Positions 9,132 through 17,134 of a DNA stretch of 64,000 nucleotides are shown here, in pieces. The position numbers and the translations under genes were made by a program. Origin of the DNA: an uncultured Clostridia bacterium (GTDB lineage: Bacteria; Bacillota; Clostridia; Lachnospirales; Anaerotignaceae); assembly GCA_944384265.1 (NCBI GenBank), contig CALWSR010000007.1, positions 37,586 to 101,585 on the forward strand, given 5' to 3'. The stretch's first letter is position 1. Every line of letters starts with the position of its first letter. The notes beneath the pieces are model-generated. The model made no database searches and was not told the origin of the DNA. It saw only the letters and a list, made by a program, of their open reading frames with translations.

Positions 9132-9964
9132 ATGCTTCCTTCCTTTCCTTCTCCATCTAACAGAACATGAGAAGCATTTACAACGGTTTCTGCCAAAGCA
9201 TAGGCTGTTTCTTTTGTCATATCTGAATTATTTTTTTGCATATAAATCAAATATTCAATGTTGCCTTCTGGTCCTTTGATAGGAGAAAAACTGATATTGT
9301 GTATTGCTAAATTTTGCTCCAAGGCATAATCTATTATTTTTTCAATCACTTCTTTGTGTACCTTTTTATCTTTTACAACGCCCTTTCTGCCTACCTTTTC
9401 CCTGCCGGCTTCAAACTGGGGCTTAATCAGACAAACTATTTTTCCCTCATGGGTCAATACGCCTGCCACAGCAGGCAATACCTTTGTCAATGAAATGAAA
9501 GCCACATCTACCGAGGCAAAATCAGCCTGCTGGGGTATCTGCTCCTGGGTGATATATCTTACATTTGTTCTTTCCATACAGACAACACGAGCATCGTTTC
9601 TCAGCTTCCAAGCCAGCTGTCCATGTCCCACATCCACGGCATATACCTTTTTTGCACCGTTTTGCAGCATACAGTCTGTAAAGCCTCCTGTGGATGCTCC
9701 CACATCCATGCAAATGCAGTCATTGAGGGAAATTTGAAATTCCTCCAGGGCTTTTTCCAGCTTATAGCCTCCTCGGCTTACATATTTCATTTGATTTGCT
9801 TTTATTGTGATTTCTGCTGTCACAGCAATTTTTGTTCCGGCTTTTTCTTCCTTCACACCATCCACATAAACATTGCCTGACATAATGTATGCCTTTGCCA
9901 ATTCTCTTGACGGAGCAAGCTTTTTTTCTATTAACAATACATCTAGTCTTTCTTTTTTAATCAT
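9128..9964 (-). CDS. tlyA: TlyA-family rRNA 2'-O-methyltransferase
   Basis: 278-residue protein with an N-terminal S4 RNA-binding domain (residues ~5-62, RLDVLLIEKKLAPSRELAK) and a FtsJ/RrmJ-type SAM methyltransferase domain with MDVGASTGGFTDCML (motif I) and YAVDVGHGQLAWKLR. Family members 2'-O-methylate cytidines of 16S and/or 23S rRNA; the substrate here is inferred. The start at 9964 overlaps the end of dxs by eight bases, with AAAGGAG inside dxs. Older annotations call it hemolysin; methyltransferase is the better supported role. Confidence 0.94.
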   Translation of the reverse strand: MIKKERLDVLLIEKKLAPSRELAKAYIMSGNVYVDGVKEEKAGTKIAVTAEITIKANQMKYVSRGGYKLEKALEEFQISLNDCICMDVGASTGGFTDCMLQNGAKKVYAVDVGHGQLAWKLRNDARVVCMERTNVRYITQEQIPQQADFASVDVAFISLTKVLPAVAGVLTHEGKIVCLIKPQFEAGREKVGRKGVVKDKKVHKEVIEKIIDYALEQNLAIHNISFSPIKGPEGNIEYLIYMQKNNSDMTKETAYALAETVVNASHVLLDGEGKEGSI

Positions 9965-11846
9965 TTTTTACTCCTTTTAAACCAACTTTCTTTATTATTT
10001 TTTCATAAATCCCTTCTCCGTCCAAACCGTACAAAGCATATAATTGTTCAGGTCTTCCCTGCTCAATATATTTGTCAGGAAATCCTATGTTGATTACATT
10101 GACTGCATTTATTTGTTCATCACTGTAATATTCCAGCACCTTTGAGCCAAATCCTCCCTGACGCAGCCCATCCTCCACAGTCACAATATATTGGCAGCAC
10201 TCTGCCGCCTTTTTTAGCATTTTTGTATCCAAAGGCTTTAAAAACCTCATATTGACAACAAGGGGCGTAATGCCCTGTTCTTTTAATTTTTCTGCGGCTT
10301 CCATGGCAAAGCAAAGCATATGCCCCTCTGTTAATATGGCAATTTGACTTCCCTGCTGTATGACTTCACTTTTTGCATACACAATGGGGCTTCTTTTTTC
10401 CAAAAAATCCTCTGAAGCCTCTCCTCTGGGGTAGCGTACTGCCACAGGCTTTTTCAAGCCAATGGCAAATTCCAGCATATCCTCCAATTCCCATTTGTTT
10501 TTGGGCGAAAGCAGTACCATATTGGGTATGTGGCTCAAATAAGCAATGTCAAACAATCCTTGGTGGGTTTCACCGTCTGCTCCCACAATACCTGCCCTGT
10601 CCACTGCAAACACCACAGGCAGGCTTTGCAGACAGACATCGTGTACAATTTGGTCATATGCCCTTTGCAAAAATGTAGAATATACTGCAAATACAGGAAT
10701 CATGCCTTGTGAAGCCAATCCGGCAGAAAATGTCACACCATGCTGCTCTGCAATGGCAACATCACAAAAACGAGTGGGAAATTTTTTTTGAAACTCCAAA
10801 AGCCCCGTGCCGGAGGCCATAGCCGCTGTCAAAGCCAATATTTTTTCGTTTTTTTCTGCCAGCTGCATCAATTTTCTGCCAAATACGGCAGAATAGTCCT
10901 CTTTTCTTTTTTTATCGGCCATTTCTCCTGTTTTCACATCAAATTTTCCAATGCCATGATATTTCCATGGTGCCTGCTCTGCATAGGGATATCCTTTTCC
11001 TTTTTTTGTTTTGATATGAACCAGCAGAGGCCCCCTCATGTTTTTAACATTATGAAACACCTCTTTCAATTCCTCCAAATCATGGCCATCAATGGGACCA
11101 ATGTAATGAAATCCCATTTCCTCAAAAAGCATTCCCGGCAAAAGCAAATATTTTGCTCCGGAACGCACCTTTTCAAATAAAAAATTGGCAGACTTTCCTA
11201 CAATGGGCATTTTTTCAAAAAAGTCTTCAAAATGCTCCTTTGCATGAATATAGGCCGAATCTGTTCTTAAATGGGTCAAATATCTGGACATGGCACCCAC
11301 ATTGTTTGAAATAGACATTTCATTGTCATTTAATATCACAATCAAATTTGTGTTTTCCTTTGCCGCATTGTTCAATGCCTCATAGGCCAATCCTCCTGTC
11401 ATGGCGCCATCGCCTATTACAGCAATAATATGGTTGCTTTCTCCTTTTAAATCTCTGGCCTTTGCTATGCCCAATGCCGCCGAAATGGATGTGGAGCTGT
11501 GTCCTGTTGCAAATGTATCATATTCACTTTCATTTGGCTTTGGAAAGCCGCTCAAGCCATTGAACTGGCGCAGCCTGCAAAATTTTTTCTTTCTTCCCGT
11601 CAGTATTTTGTGAACATATGTTTGATGCCCCACATCCCATATGATTTTGTCCTCAGGCAAATCAAAGCAATAATGCAGTGCCAATGTCAATTCCACCACA
11701 CCCAGATTGGATGCAAGATGTCCTCCTGTTTTCGAAACCTGTCTTACCAAAAAATGTCTGATTTCATTTGCTAATTTCTCCAGTTCCTTTTCATTCATAT
11801 TTTTAATATCCTTCGGAAAATTCACTTGCTTTAACAAATTCCCCAT
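9957..11846 (-). CDS. dxs: 1-deoxy-D-xylulose-5-phosphate synthase
   Basis: 629-residue thiamine-diphosphate enzyme condensing pyruvate and glyceraldehyde 3-phosphate, first step of the MEP isoprenoid pathway. The domains run in order: N-terminal TPP domain (GGHLASNLGVVELTLALH, IIWDVGHQTYVHKILTG, GDGAMTGGLAYEALNNA), central pyrimidine domain (CDVAIAEQHGVTFSAGLA, DRAGIVGADGETHQG) and C-terminal transketolase-like domain. The start at 11846 (MGNLLKQVNFPKDIKNM) is preferred because AAAAGGACAGGTG precedes it; a TTG eight codons earlier lies upstream of that ribosome binding site. Its neighbours ispA and the PAP2-like gene tie it to polyprenyl diphosphate supply. Confidence 0.97.
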   Translation of the reverse strand: MGNLLKQVNFPKDIKNMNEKELEKLANEIRHFLVRQVSKTGGHLASNLGVVELTLALHYCFDLPEDKIIWDVGHQTYVHKILTGRKKKFCRLRQFNGLSGFPKPNESEYDTFATGHSSTSISAALGIAKARDLKGESNHIIAVIGDGAMTGGLAYEALNNAAKENTNLIVILNDNEMSISNNVGAMSRYLTHLRTDSAYIHAKEHFEDFFEKMPIVGKSANFLFEKVRSGAKYLLLPGMLFEEMGFHYIGPIDGHDLEELKEVFHNVKNMRGPLLVHIKTKKGKGYPYAEQAPWKYHGIGKFDVKTGEMADKKRKEDYSAVFGRKLMQLAEKNEKILALTAAMASGTGLLEFQKKFPTRFCDVAIAEQHGVTFSAGLASQGMIPVFAVYSTFLQRAYDQIVHDVCLQSLPVVFAVDRAGIVGADGETHQGLFDIAYLSHIPNMVLLSPKNKWELEDMLEFAIGLKKPVAVRYPRGEASEDFLEKRSPIVYAKSEVIQQGSQIAILTEGHMLCFAMEAAEKLKEQGITPLVVNMRFLKPLDTKMLKKAAECCQYIVTVEDGLRQGGFGSKVLEYYSDEQINAVNVINIGFPDKYIEQGRPEQLYALYGLDGEGIYEKIIKKVGLKGVKND

Positions 11847-11866
11847 AGCACACCTGTCCTTTTCTA

Positions 11867-12295
11867 TCAAAATAACACACCTGTCAATGTTCCCAATATG
11901 GCTCCTGCAATCACCTCCAAAGGTGTGTGCCCCAGCAATTCCTTCAGCTGCTCTTGAGGGGTAATGCCCTGCCTGTGTATCAATATGTTTAAAAGCGCCG
12001 CCTGCTTTCCTGCCGCCCTTCTCACTCCTGCCGCATCATACATCACCACAAATGCAACAATGATGCTTATGGCAAAGGAAGGCCCGTCAAAGCCATAATG
12101 CTTTCCTATGCTCAATGACAGTGCCATCACCAATGCAGAGTGAGAGCTTGGCATACCTCCCGAGCCATAAAAACGGGATAAATCCAATTTATCATTTTTG
12201 ACAAATGAAAGTATGGTTTTGATTATTTGTGCAATGGCCCAAGCCAATATTGCCGCCCAAATGGGTTCATTTTCTAATATTGCTGCAAATTCCAT
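11867..12295 (-). CDS. Divergent PAP2-family membrane protein (YuiD-like)
   Basis: 142-residue integral membrane protein of the divergent PAP2/acid phosphatase family (DUF212). It has about four hydrophobic segments and the conserved GSGGMPSSHSALVMALS stretch, which resembles the second PAP2 phosphatase motif, plus MYDAAGVRRAAGKQA and LGHTPLEVIAGAILG. Members are thought to act on lipid phosphates, but no activity is proven; its place between ispA and dxs suggests a role around polyprenyl phosphate. The ATG at 12295 has AGGTGATGAT directly upstream. Confidence 0.9.
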   Translation of the reverse strand: MEFAAILENEPIWAAILAWAIAQIIKTILSFVKNDKLDLSRFYGSGGMPSSHSALVMALSLSIGKHYGFDGPSFAISIIVAFVVMYDAAGVRRAAGKQAALLNILIHRQGITPQEQLKELLGHTPLEVIAGAILGTLTGVLF

Positions 12296-12312
12296 ATCAT
12301 CACCTGCTGTCC

Positions 12313-12347
12313 TTTCTCAAAATCGATAAATTCGATTTTGTGAGAAA
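12313..12347 (-). promoter_or_regulatory. Intra-operon hairpin between ispA and the PAP2-like gene
   Basis: AAAATCGA (12319-12326) pairs with TCGATTTT (12332-12339), extended by TTTCTC/GAGAAA after a two-base bulge. It lies in the 64-base gap and has no U-tract in the minus direction; it is more likely an mRNA processing or stability element than a terminator. Confidence 0.45.
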
Positions 12348-12359
12348 ACATTTTATTTC

Positions 12360-13244
12360 TCAATTTTTTCTTGCAATCAAATATTGTGTCAAATTTATTA
12401 AAAAATCTGCTTTTTCTCCAAATGCTTTTAATAAAGAAATGGCTTCTTCAGAAAGCGCCTCTACCATTTTTTGGGAGGCTTCCACGCCATACATGGTAAC
12501 ATATGTGTTTTTTTCATTTTTTTGGTCACTATGCACCGGCTTGCCCAATTCCTCTAATGTACCTGTAACATCTAATATATCATCGGAAATTTGAAATGCC
12601 ACACCCATTTTTTCTCCCACCTGCTCCATCATGTCAAGCTGCTTTTGTGTGGCTTGTCCCAACAATGCGCCTGCTTTTAATGCAGCTTGCAGCATAGCGG
12701 CAGTTTTATTTTTGTGTATAAAATACATTGTTTTTTCATCCATGGCTTTGCCCTCATTCAGCACATCTGCCACCTGTCCGCAAACCATGCCATACACACC
12801 GGCTCCATGGGCAATGGCATTCATGGCTTGTAAGGAGGACATGGAAAAATCATTGATACAAGCCTCTGTCATGGTTTCAAAGGCATGGTGCAGCAATGCA
12901 TCCCCTGCCAATATGGCCATGGCTTCTCCAAATTTTTTATGGCTTGTCAGTCTGCCTCTTCTGTAATCATCATTATCCATAGCCGGCAAATCATCATGTA
13001 TCAAAGAATAGGTATGAATCATTTCTATGGCACAGGCAAAAGCAATGGCTTTTTCTTTTTTTCCTCCCACTGCTTCACAGGCAGAAAGCAGCAGTATGGG
13101 ACGCAGTCTTTTGCCCCCTGCAAACAGGCTGTATGCCATTGCCTCATACAGCATGGCAGGGTAAATTTGTTTTTTTTGCAAGGCTTTTTTTAACTCGGCT
13201 TCTATTTCCACTGCTTTTTTTTGTAATATTTCTTTCAAATTCAT
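12360..13244 (-). CDS. ispA: Polyprenyl synthetase, probable geranyl/farnesyl diphosphate synthase
   Basis: 294-residue trans-prenyltransferase condensing isopentenyl diphosphate with allylic diphosphates. The first aspartate-rich motif is in LIHDDLPAMDNDDYRRGR, the second in FQISDDILDVTG, and the lysine-rich GGKRLRPIL segment lies near residue 43-51. The residues before the first DD motif (IHTYSLIHDD) fit short-chain (C15) synthases of the IspA type. The start overlaps the xseB stop by four bases (ATGA). It provides substrate for undecaprenyl and quinone pathways. Confidence 0.95.
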   Translation of the reverse strand: MNLKEILQKKAVEIEAELKKALQKKQIYPAMLYEAMAYSLFAGGKRLRPILLLSACEAVGGKKEKAIAFACAIEMIHTYSLIHDDLPAMDNDDYRRGRLTSHKKFGEAMAILAGDALLHHAFETMTEACINDFSMSSLQAMNAIAHGAGVYGMVCGQVADVLNEGKAMDEKTMYFIHKNKTAAMLQAALKAGALLGQATQKQLDMMEQVGEKMGVAFQISDDILDVTGTLEELGKPVHSDQKNEKNTYVTMYGVEASQKMVEALSEEAISLLKAFGEKADFLINLTQYLIARKN

Positions 13245-13483
13245 TCCTCCATCTCCTCCGGCAAAAAGGGGCTTTGTTCTATTTTTCCTTCCATATCCTG
13301 TTGTAAAAGCAGCACTTCAGATTCTGCCGTTGTCAGCTTTTCTTTGCAAAATGCGGCCAATGTCATACCTTCTTTATATAGCCCAATGGACTTTTCCAGT
13401 GAAACCTCTTCTGTTTCCAATGTTTGTACAATTTCCTCCAGCTTTTCCAGTGCCTGTTCAAATGTCATCTTCTTTTTTGCCAC
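13241..13483 (-). CDS. xseB: Exodeoxyribonuclease VII small subunit
   Basis: 80-residue helical subunit; partner of XseA in the single-strand-specific exonuclease VII. Characteristic start MTFEQALEKLEEIVQTLE, followed by EVSLEKSIGLYKEGMTLAAFCKEKL and an acidic tail. The gene overlaps the 3' end of xseA by 26 bases and the ispA start by four, consistent with tight coupling. Confidence 0.95.
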   Translation of the reverse strand: MAKKKMTFEQALEKLEEIVQTLETEEVSLEKSIGLYKEGMTLAAFCKEKLTTAESEVLLLQQDMEGKIEQSPFLPEEMEE

Positions 13484-14690
13484 TTTTTAGGATACTCCTT
13501 TCTGTTATGGTTGCCTTTGCAGTGCCGTCTTGAAAATGCAGTAAAATCCTTTCCCCTTTTTCTACTTCTGCCGCCATTGTGACAGCCATGCCCTTTTCAT
13601 TTTCTGCCAAAATATAGCCTCTTTTTAAAACCTGCAAAGGAGAAACTGCTTCCAGCTGCTGTTGCAATGCGCTGTATTTTTGATATTTTTTTTGCAAAAC
13701 AGAGTCCAACTCCCTTTTCAGCTGTTTTTGGAGCTGTTCTATATCATACTGCTGTTTTTGTATTTGTATCAAAGGCTGCTGCAATACCCTTGCCTGCAAA
13801 ACAAATTCCAATCGTTTTTTCCATTGTTCCATATTGTTTGTAAAAGCATATTTCATACGATTTATCACATTTTGAAATTGTTCCGTCATATCTTCTGTGT
13901 TTTTTACAGCCAGCTCTGCCGCCGCAGAGGGTGTGGAGGCTCTCAGGTCTGCCACAAAATCTGCTATGGTAAAATCTGTTTCATGTCCCACAGCAGAAAT
14001 GACAGGTATTTCAGAGGCAAATATTGCTCTGGCCACCTTTTCTTCATTAAATGCCCATAAATCCTCTATGGAGCCGCCTCCTCTTCCTACAATGATGGTA
14101 TCGGCCTTTCCCCATTGATTGACAATACGAATTCCTTTTACAATGGAGTCTGCTGCATATTCTCCCTGTACCAAAACAGGCGCCACCACGATTTTTACAC
14201 TCCGGTTTCTTCTTTTGATAATGCGTATCACATCTCTTACAGCCGCTCCTGTGGGAGATGTGACAACAGCAATGCATTTGGGATAGGGCGTAATTTCTCT
14301 TTTATATTCCCCGTCAAAAAGCCCTTCCACGGCCAGCTTTTCTTTCAGCTGTTCAAAGGCAAGGGAGAGGCTGCCTATGCCCAATGGCTCTATCAGCTCT
14401 GCATACAGCTGATACTGGCCTGTTTTTTCATACACAGAAACATAGCCGCAAACAGCCACAGAAAGGCCATTTTCAGGCAAAAAAGGGAGCAACTGGGCTG
14501 CCCCCGCAAACATAATGCATTGTATGGAAGCAAAAGCATCTTTTAATGTAAAATATAGATGACCTGAAGAATGTGCCTTAAAATTGGAAATTTCTCCCTT
14601 TACCCAAAAGCTGTTTAATATAAAGTCATTTTCCAATAAATTGCGTATATAACGATTGATTTGCTCTACCGTATAAACCTTTACCTCCAT
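13458..14690 (-). CDS. xseA: Exodeoxyribonuclease VII large subunit
   Basis: 410-residue catalytic subunit of exonuclease VII. N-terminal OB domain (VKGEISNFKAHSSGHLYFTLKD at about residues 30-52), then the nuclease core with VVTSPTGAAVRDVIRIIKRR, DTIIVGRGGGSIEDLWAFNEE and ISAVGHETDFTIADFVADLRASTPSAAAE, and a long C-terminal coiled coil (Gln-rich, about residues 280-350). Start at 14690 because AAGAGGTG lies six bases upstream; a GTG nine bases earlier is part of that ribosome binding site. folD, often between nusB and xseA in Clostridia, is missing. Confidence 0.96.
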   Translation of the reverse strand: MEVKVYTVEQINRYIRNLLENDFILNSFWVKGEISNFKAHSSGHLYFTLKDAFASIQCIMFAGAAQLLPFLPENGLSVAVCGYVSVYEKTGQYQLYAELIEPLGIGSLSLAFEQLKEKLAVEGLFDGEYKREITPYPKCIAVVTSPTGAAVRDVIRIIKRRNRSVKIVVAPVLVQGEYAADSIVKGIRIVNQWGKADTIIVGRGGGSIEDLWAFNEEKVARAIFASEIPVISAVGHETDFTIADFVADLRASTPSAAAELAVKNTEDMTEQFQNVINRMKYAFTNNMEQWKKRLEFVLQARVLQQPLIQIQKQQYDIEQLQKQLKRELDSVLQKKYQKYSALQQQLEAVSPLQVLKRGYILAENEKGMAVTMAAEVEKGERILLHFQDGTAKATITERSILKSGKKEDDI

Positions 14691-14702
14691 AAAATGCACC
14701 TC

Positions 14703-15119
14703 TTATTGATTTTGTCTTTCTGCCGCAATGCTGCCCAAAATACCGTTGATAAAAGAAGGCGCTTCATCAGAGCTGAATTTTTTTGCAAGCTCCACTGCCT
14801 CATTGATGGCAACACTGGTGGGAATTTCCTCAGAAAAACAAATTTCATATATTGCTAAACGCAGTATGGCCAAATCCACCTTGGACATTCTGCCTGTATC
14901 CCATTTTTTTGCTTTTTTATCAATCATTTCGTCAATTTCTGCCAAATGCTTTTTGGTGCCTTCTGTTTCTTTTAGTATAAAAAGCTTTTCTTCCTCCTCC
15001 ACTGCTTCCTCCTGATGGTCAAAAAAAAGTTGTTTTGCTTCTTCAAATGCCTCTTTTTCGTTAAAGTCCATTTGGAATACTAAAAAAAACGCATTTTTTC
15101 TGGCATTTCTTCTGTTCAT
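14703..15119 (-). CDS. nusB: Transcription antitermination factor NusB
   Basis: 138-residue all-helical protein of the rRNA antitermination complex (binds boxA with NusE). The N-terminal NRRNARKNAFFLVFQMDF and the C-terminal VAINEAVELAKKFSSDEAPSFINGILG motifs are typical. A central acidic stretch (EEAVEEEEKLF) is longer than in E. coli. It ends 12 bases before xseA and is separated from the Asp23 gene by a hairpin. Confidence 0.95.
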   Translation of the reverse strand: MNRRNARKNAFFLVFQMDFNEKEAFEEAKQLFFDHQEEAVEEEEKLFILKETEGTKKHLAEIDEMIDKKAKKWDTGRMSKVDLAILRLAIYEICFSEEIPTSVAINEAVELAKKFSSDEAPSFINGILGSIAAERQNQ

Positions 15120-15169
15120 GGCTTCCTCCCATATCTGTTTTTACCACTGTTATTTCTTTATGATAGTAT

Positions 15170-15195
15170 AAATACCACTCTTTAGAGTGGTATTT
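15170..15195 (-). terminator. Hairpin between the Asp23 gene and nusB
   Basis: Perfect stem AAATACCACTC (15170-15180) / GAGTGGTATTT (15185-15195) with a four-base loop, directly after the Asp23 stop. The minus-strand continuation (ATACTATC) is not a proper U-tract, so it is a weak terminator or a processing site separating Asp23 from the nusB operon. Confidence 0.5.
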
Positions 15196-15202
15196 AACTC
15201 AT

Positions 15203-15613
15203 TTAGTTTTCTTCTATTTCGGCTCTTGCCCCTTTGGGCTGTTTTTCCTTTACAATACCACAAACATTTACATTTACCATTGCCACCGGCAGGCCTGTCA
15301 TGGTTTCCACAGCAGTTTTCACTTTTTTCTGCACTTCTGTTGCCGCCAGCTGTATTTTTGTGCCAAAAAGCACAACAATGTCTACCTCCAATGTCAGCTC
15401 TCCTCCGTCAGAGTCCACTTTCACACCTTTTGTCTGACTTTTTTTTCCAAAAAACTCTACCAAGGCATTGCCGGATGCACTGGAGGCATTCAAAACACCT
15501 TCTATCTCCATAGCTGCGGTTGCAGCAATCACAGCCACTACCTCATCTGCAATTTGTATCTGTCCAAAGCATTCCTTTTTTTCAGGCACAGCTGTCCCTC
15601 CTTTGTTTTCCAA
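15203..15613 (-). CDS. Asp23/Gls24 family envelope-stress protein
   Basis: 136-residue Asp23-domain protein (residues ~15-120: GQIQIADEVVAVIAATAAMEIEGV and ELTLEVDIVVLFGTKIQ). Family members are membrane-proximal, abundant proteins of Gram-positives linked to envelope homeostasis. In Clostridia it commonly precedes nusB, often with AmaP/DUF2273 partners; those partners and the spoIIIA operon are not found here, where an amino acid transporter gene lies upstream instead. Start at 15613 with GGAGG-like AAAGGAGGGACA overlapping its first codons is acceptable but upstream spacing is not ideal. Confidence 0.9.
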   Translation of the reverse strand: MENKGGTAVPEKKECFGQIQIADEVVAVIAATAAMEIEGVLNASSASGNALVEFFGKKSQTKGVKVDSDGGELTLEVDIVVLFGTKIQLAATEVQKKVKTAVETMTGLPVAMVNVNVCGIVKEKQPKGARAEIEEN

Positions 15614-15701
15614 ATATTGTTTTGTATATCTGTCCTCATTATAACAGATTTTTTACCATTTGCAAATAAATATACAGCTTTGTCTGCATAATTTACATTT
15701 T

Positions 15702-17030
15702 TTAACCAATACCATTATAAAAAATACCCATAATATACACCAGCATTGTCAGCCCCACAAAAACATATTTTGTCATAGGCTCAAACCATTTCCCAATTTG
15801 TTTTTTTCTGCCCATTTGCACCTGTTCTCTTGCAAAGGCACTGCCGCATACCCAAAAAAACATAATGGCCGCCAGCAATGCCCCCAAGGGTATGATATAA
15901 ATAGAAACAATATCCATCCATATGGAAACACTCTCTCCGCTTTCAATACATATCCCCACCGCACCTGCTATGAGTGCAATGCAAATCACTGCTTTTTTTC
16001 TGGAAAATCCAAACCTCTCCTCCAATGCCTCCACAGGTGTCTCAAACAAATTGACAAGGGATGTGACAGCGGCAAAAAACACTGCCAAAAAGAATATAAC
16101 AGCAAACAAACCTCCCATGGGCATCATTTGAAATACTTTAGGCATTGTAATAAACATCAAAGGAGGGCCGGAGGCAGGGTCAAGTCCAAATGCAAACACC
16201 GCAGGAATGATTACAAATGCAGACAGCAAAGAGGCCAATGTGTCAAACAACGCCACATTTTTTGCACTTTCCACCACATCCTCTGTTTTTTTCAAATAGC
16301 TTCCGTATACAATGGTGCCTGAGCCTGCCAGCGACAGTGAAAAAAACGCCTGTCCCAATGCATACACCCATGTTTCCGGCTTTGCCACCTGCTCCCAGTT
16401 TGGCTTTAGCATATAAAGTATGCCTTCCTTTGCTCCCTCCAGCATAAAAATGCGTACTGCCATAATCAAAAATAGCAAAAAAAATGCAGGTATCATTACT
16501 TTATTGATTTTTTCAATGCCCGTAGAAATGCCATATGCCATACAAATAAATACAACTGCAAGGCCTGCCATATGCCAGCCAATGCTGCCAAAGCTGACTG
16601 CCAATGCACCAAAATAGCTCTCTGCTTCTCCAGAAAGTGCAGAGCCTGTAAAAGAGCCAATCAAAAATCGTATAATCCAGCCCACCACCACAGAGTATCC
16701 TATGGCAATGCCCAATGACCCAACTACCGGTATGACTCCAATCCATTCTCCCCAGTTGCCTCCCCGCATTTGAGAGGCCTTGCGAAACGCCCCCAACGGG
16801 CCTGTATTCATGGCTCTTCCAAAGGCCATTTCTCCAATCACTCCCGAAAAACCAATGATAACAATAAACAAAAAATAGGGAATCAAAAATGCGGCACCGC
16901 CATATTGTCCTACCCTGTATGGAAAAAGCCAGATATTTCCCATACCCACTGCCGAGCCAATGCAGGCCAGCACAAATCCAAATCGGCTGTTAAAACTATC
17001 TCTTTTTTTTGTTTTTTGATTTTCTTTCAT
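15702..17030 (-). CDS. Neurotransmitter:sodium symporter (NSS) family transporter
   Basis: 442-residue polytopic membrane protein with about 11-12 hydrophobic segments, the length of bacterial NSS proteins such as LeuT relatives with 11 helices. The TM1 motif GFVLACIGSAVGMGNIWLFPY contains the unwound sodium/substrate site (GSAVGMGNIWRFP type, with Leu in place of the usual Arg). GQAFFSLSLAGSGTIVYGSYL is the TM6-7 signature. It should import an amino acid with Na+. Start at 17030 (MKENQKTKKRD) because AAAGGAC lies six bases upstream; a longer frame lacks support. Substrate unknown; tryptophan or other hydrophobic amino acids are common in the family. Confidence 0.93.
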   Translation of the reverse strand: MKENQKTKKRDSFNSRFGFVLACIGSAVGMGNIWLFPYRVGQYGGAAFLIPYFLFIVIIGFSGVIGEMAFGRAMNTGPLGAFRKASQMRGGNWGEWIGVIPVVGSLGIAIGYSVVVGWIIRFLIGSFTGSALSGEAESYFGALAVSFGSIGWHMAGLAVVFICMAYGISTGIEKINKVMIPAFFLLFLIMAVRIFMLEGAKEGILYMLKPNWEQVAKPETWVYALGQAFFSLSLAGSGTIVYGSYLKKTEDVVESAKNVALFDTLASLLSAFVIIPAVFAFGLDPASGPPLMFITMPKVFQMMPMGGLFAVIFFLAVFFAAVTSLVNLFETPVEALEERFGFSRKKAVICIALIAGAVGICIESGESVSIWMDIVSIYIIPLGALLAAIMFFWVCGSAFAREQVQMGRKKQIGKWFEPMTKYVFVGLTMLVYIMGIFYNGIG

Positions 17031-17085
17031 TTTTTTGTCCTTTCTTTCTATCATATTTTGACCATTGCTATTTTCTATTCTATGC

Positions 17086-17119
17086 AAAAACGGCATAGTT
17101 AAACAACTATACCGTTTTT
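17086..17119 (-). terminator. Terminator between chemoreceptor and NSS transporter genes
   Basis: AAAAACGGCATAGTT (17086-17100) pairs with AACTATACCGTTTTT (17105-17119) with one C/A mismatch and loop AAAC, ending in T-runs on both strands. It closes the chemoreceptor gene 16 bases after its stop. Confidence 0.8.
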
Positions 17120-17134
17120 CTGTTTTTACAAATT

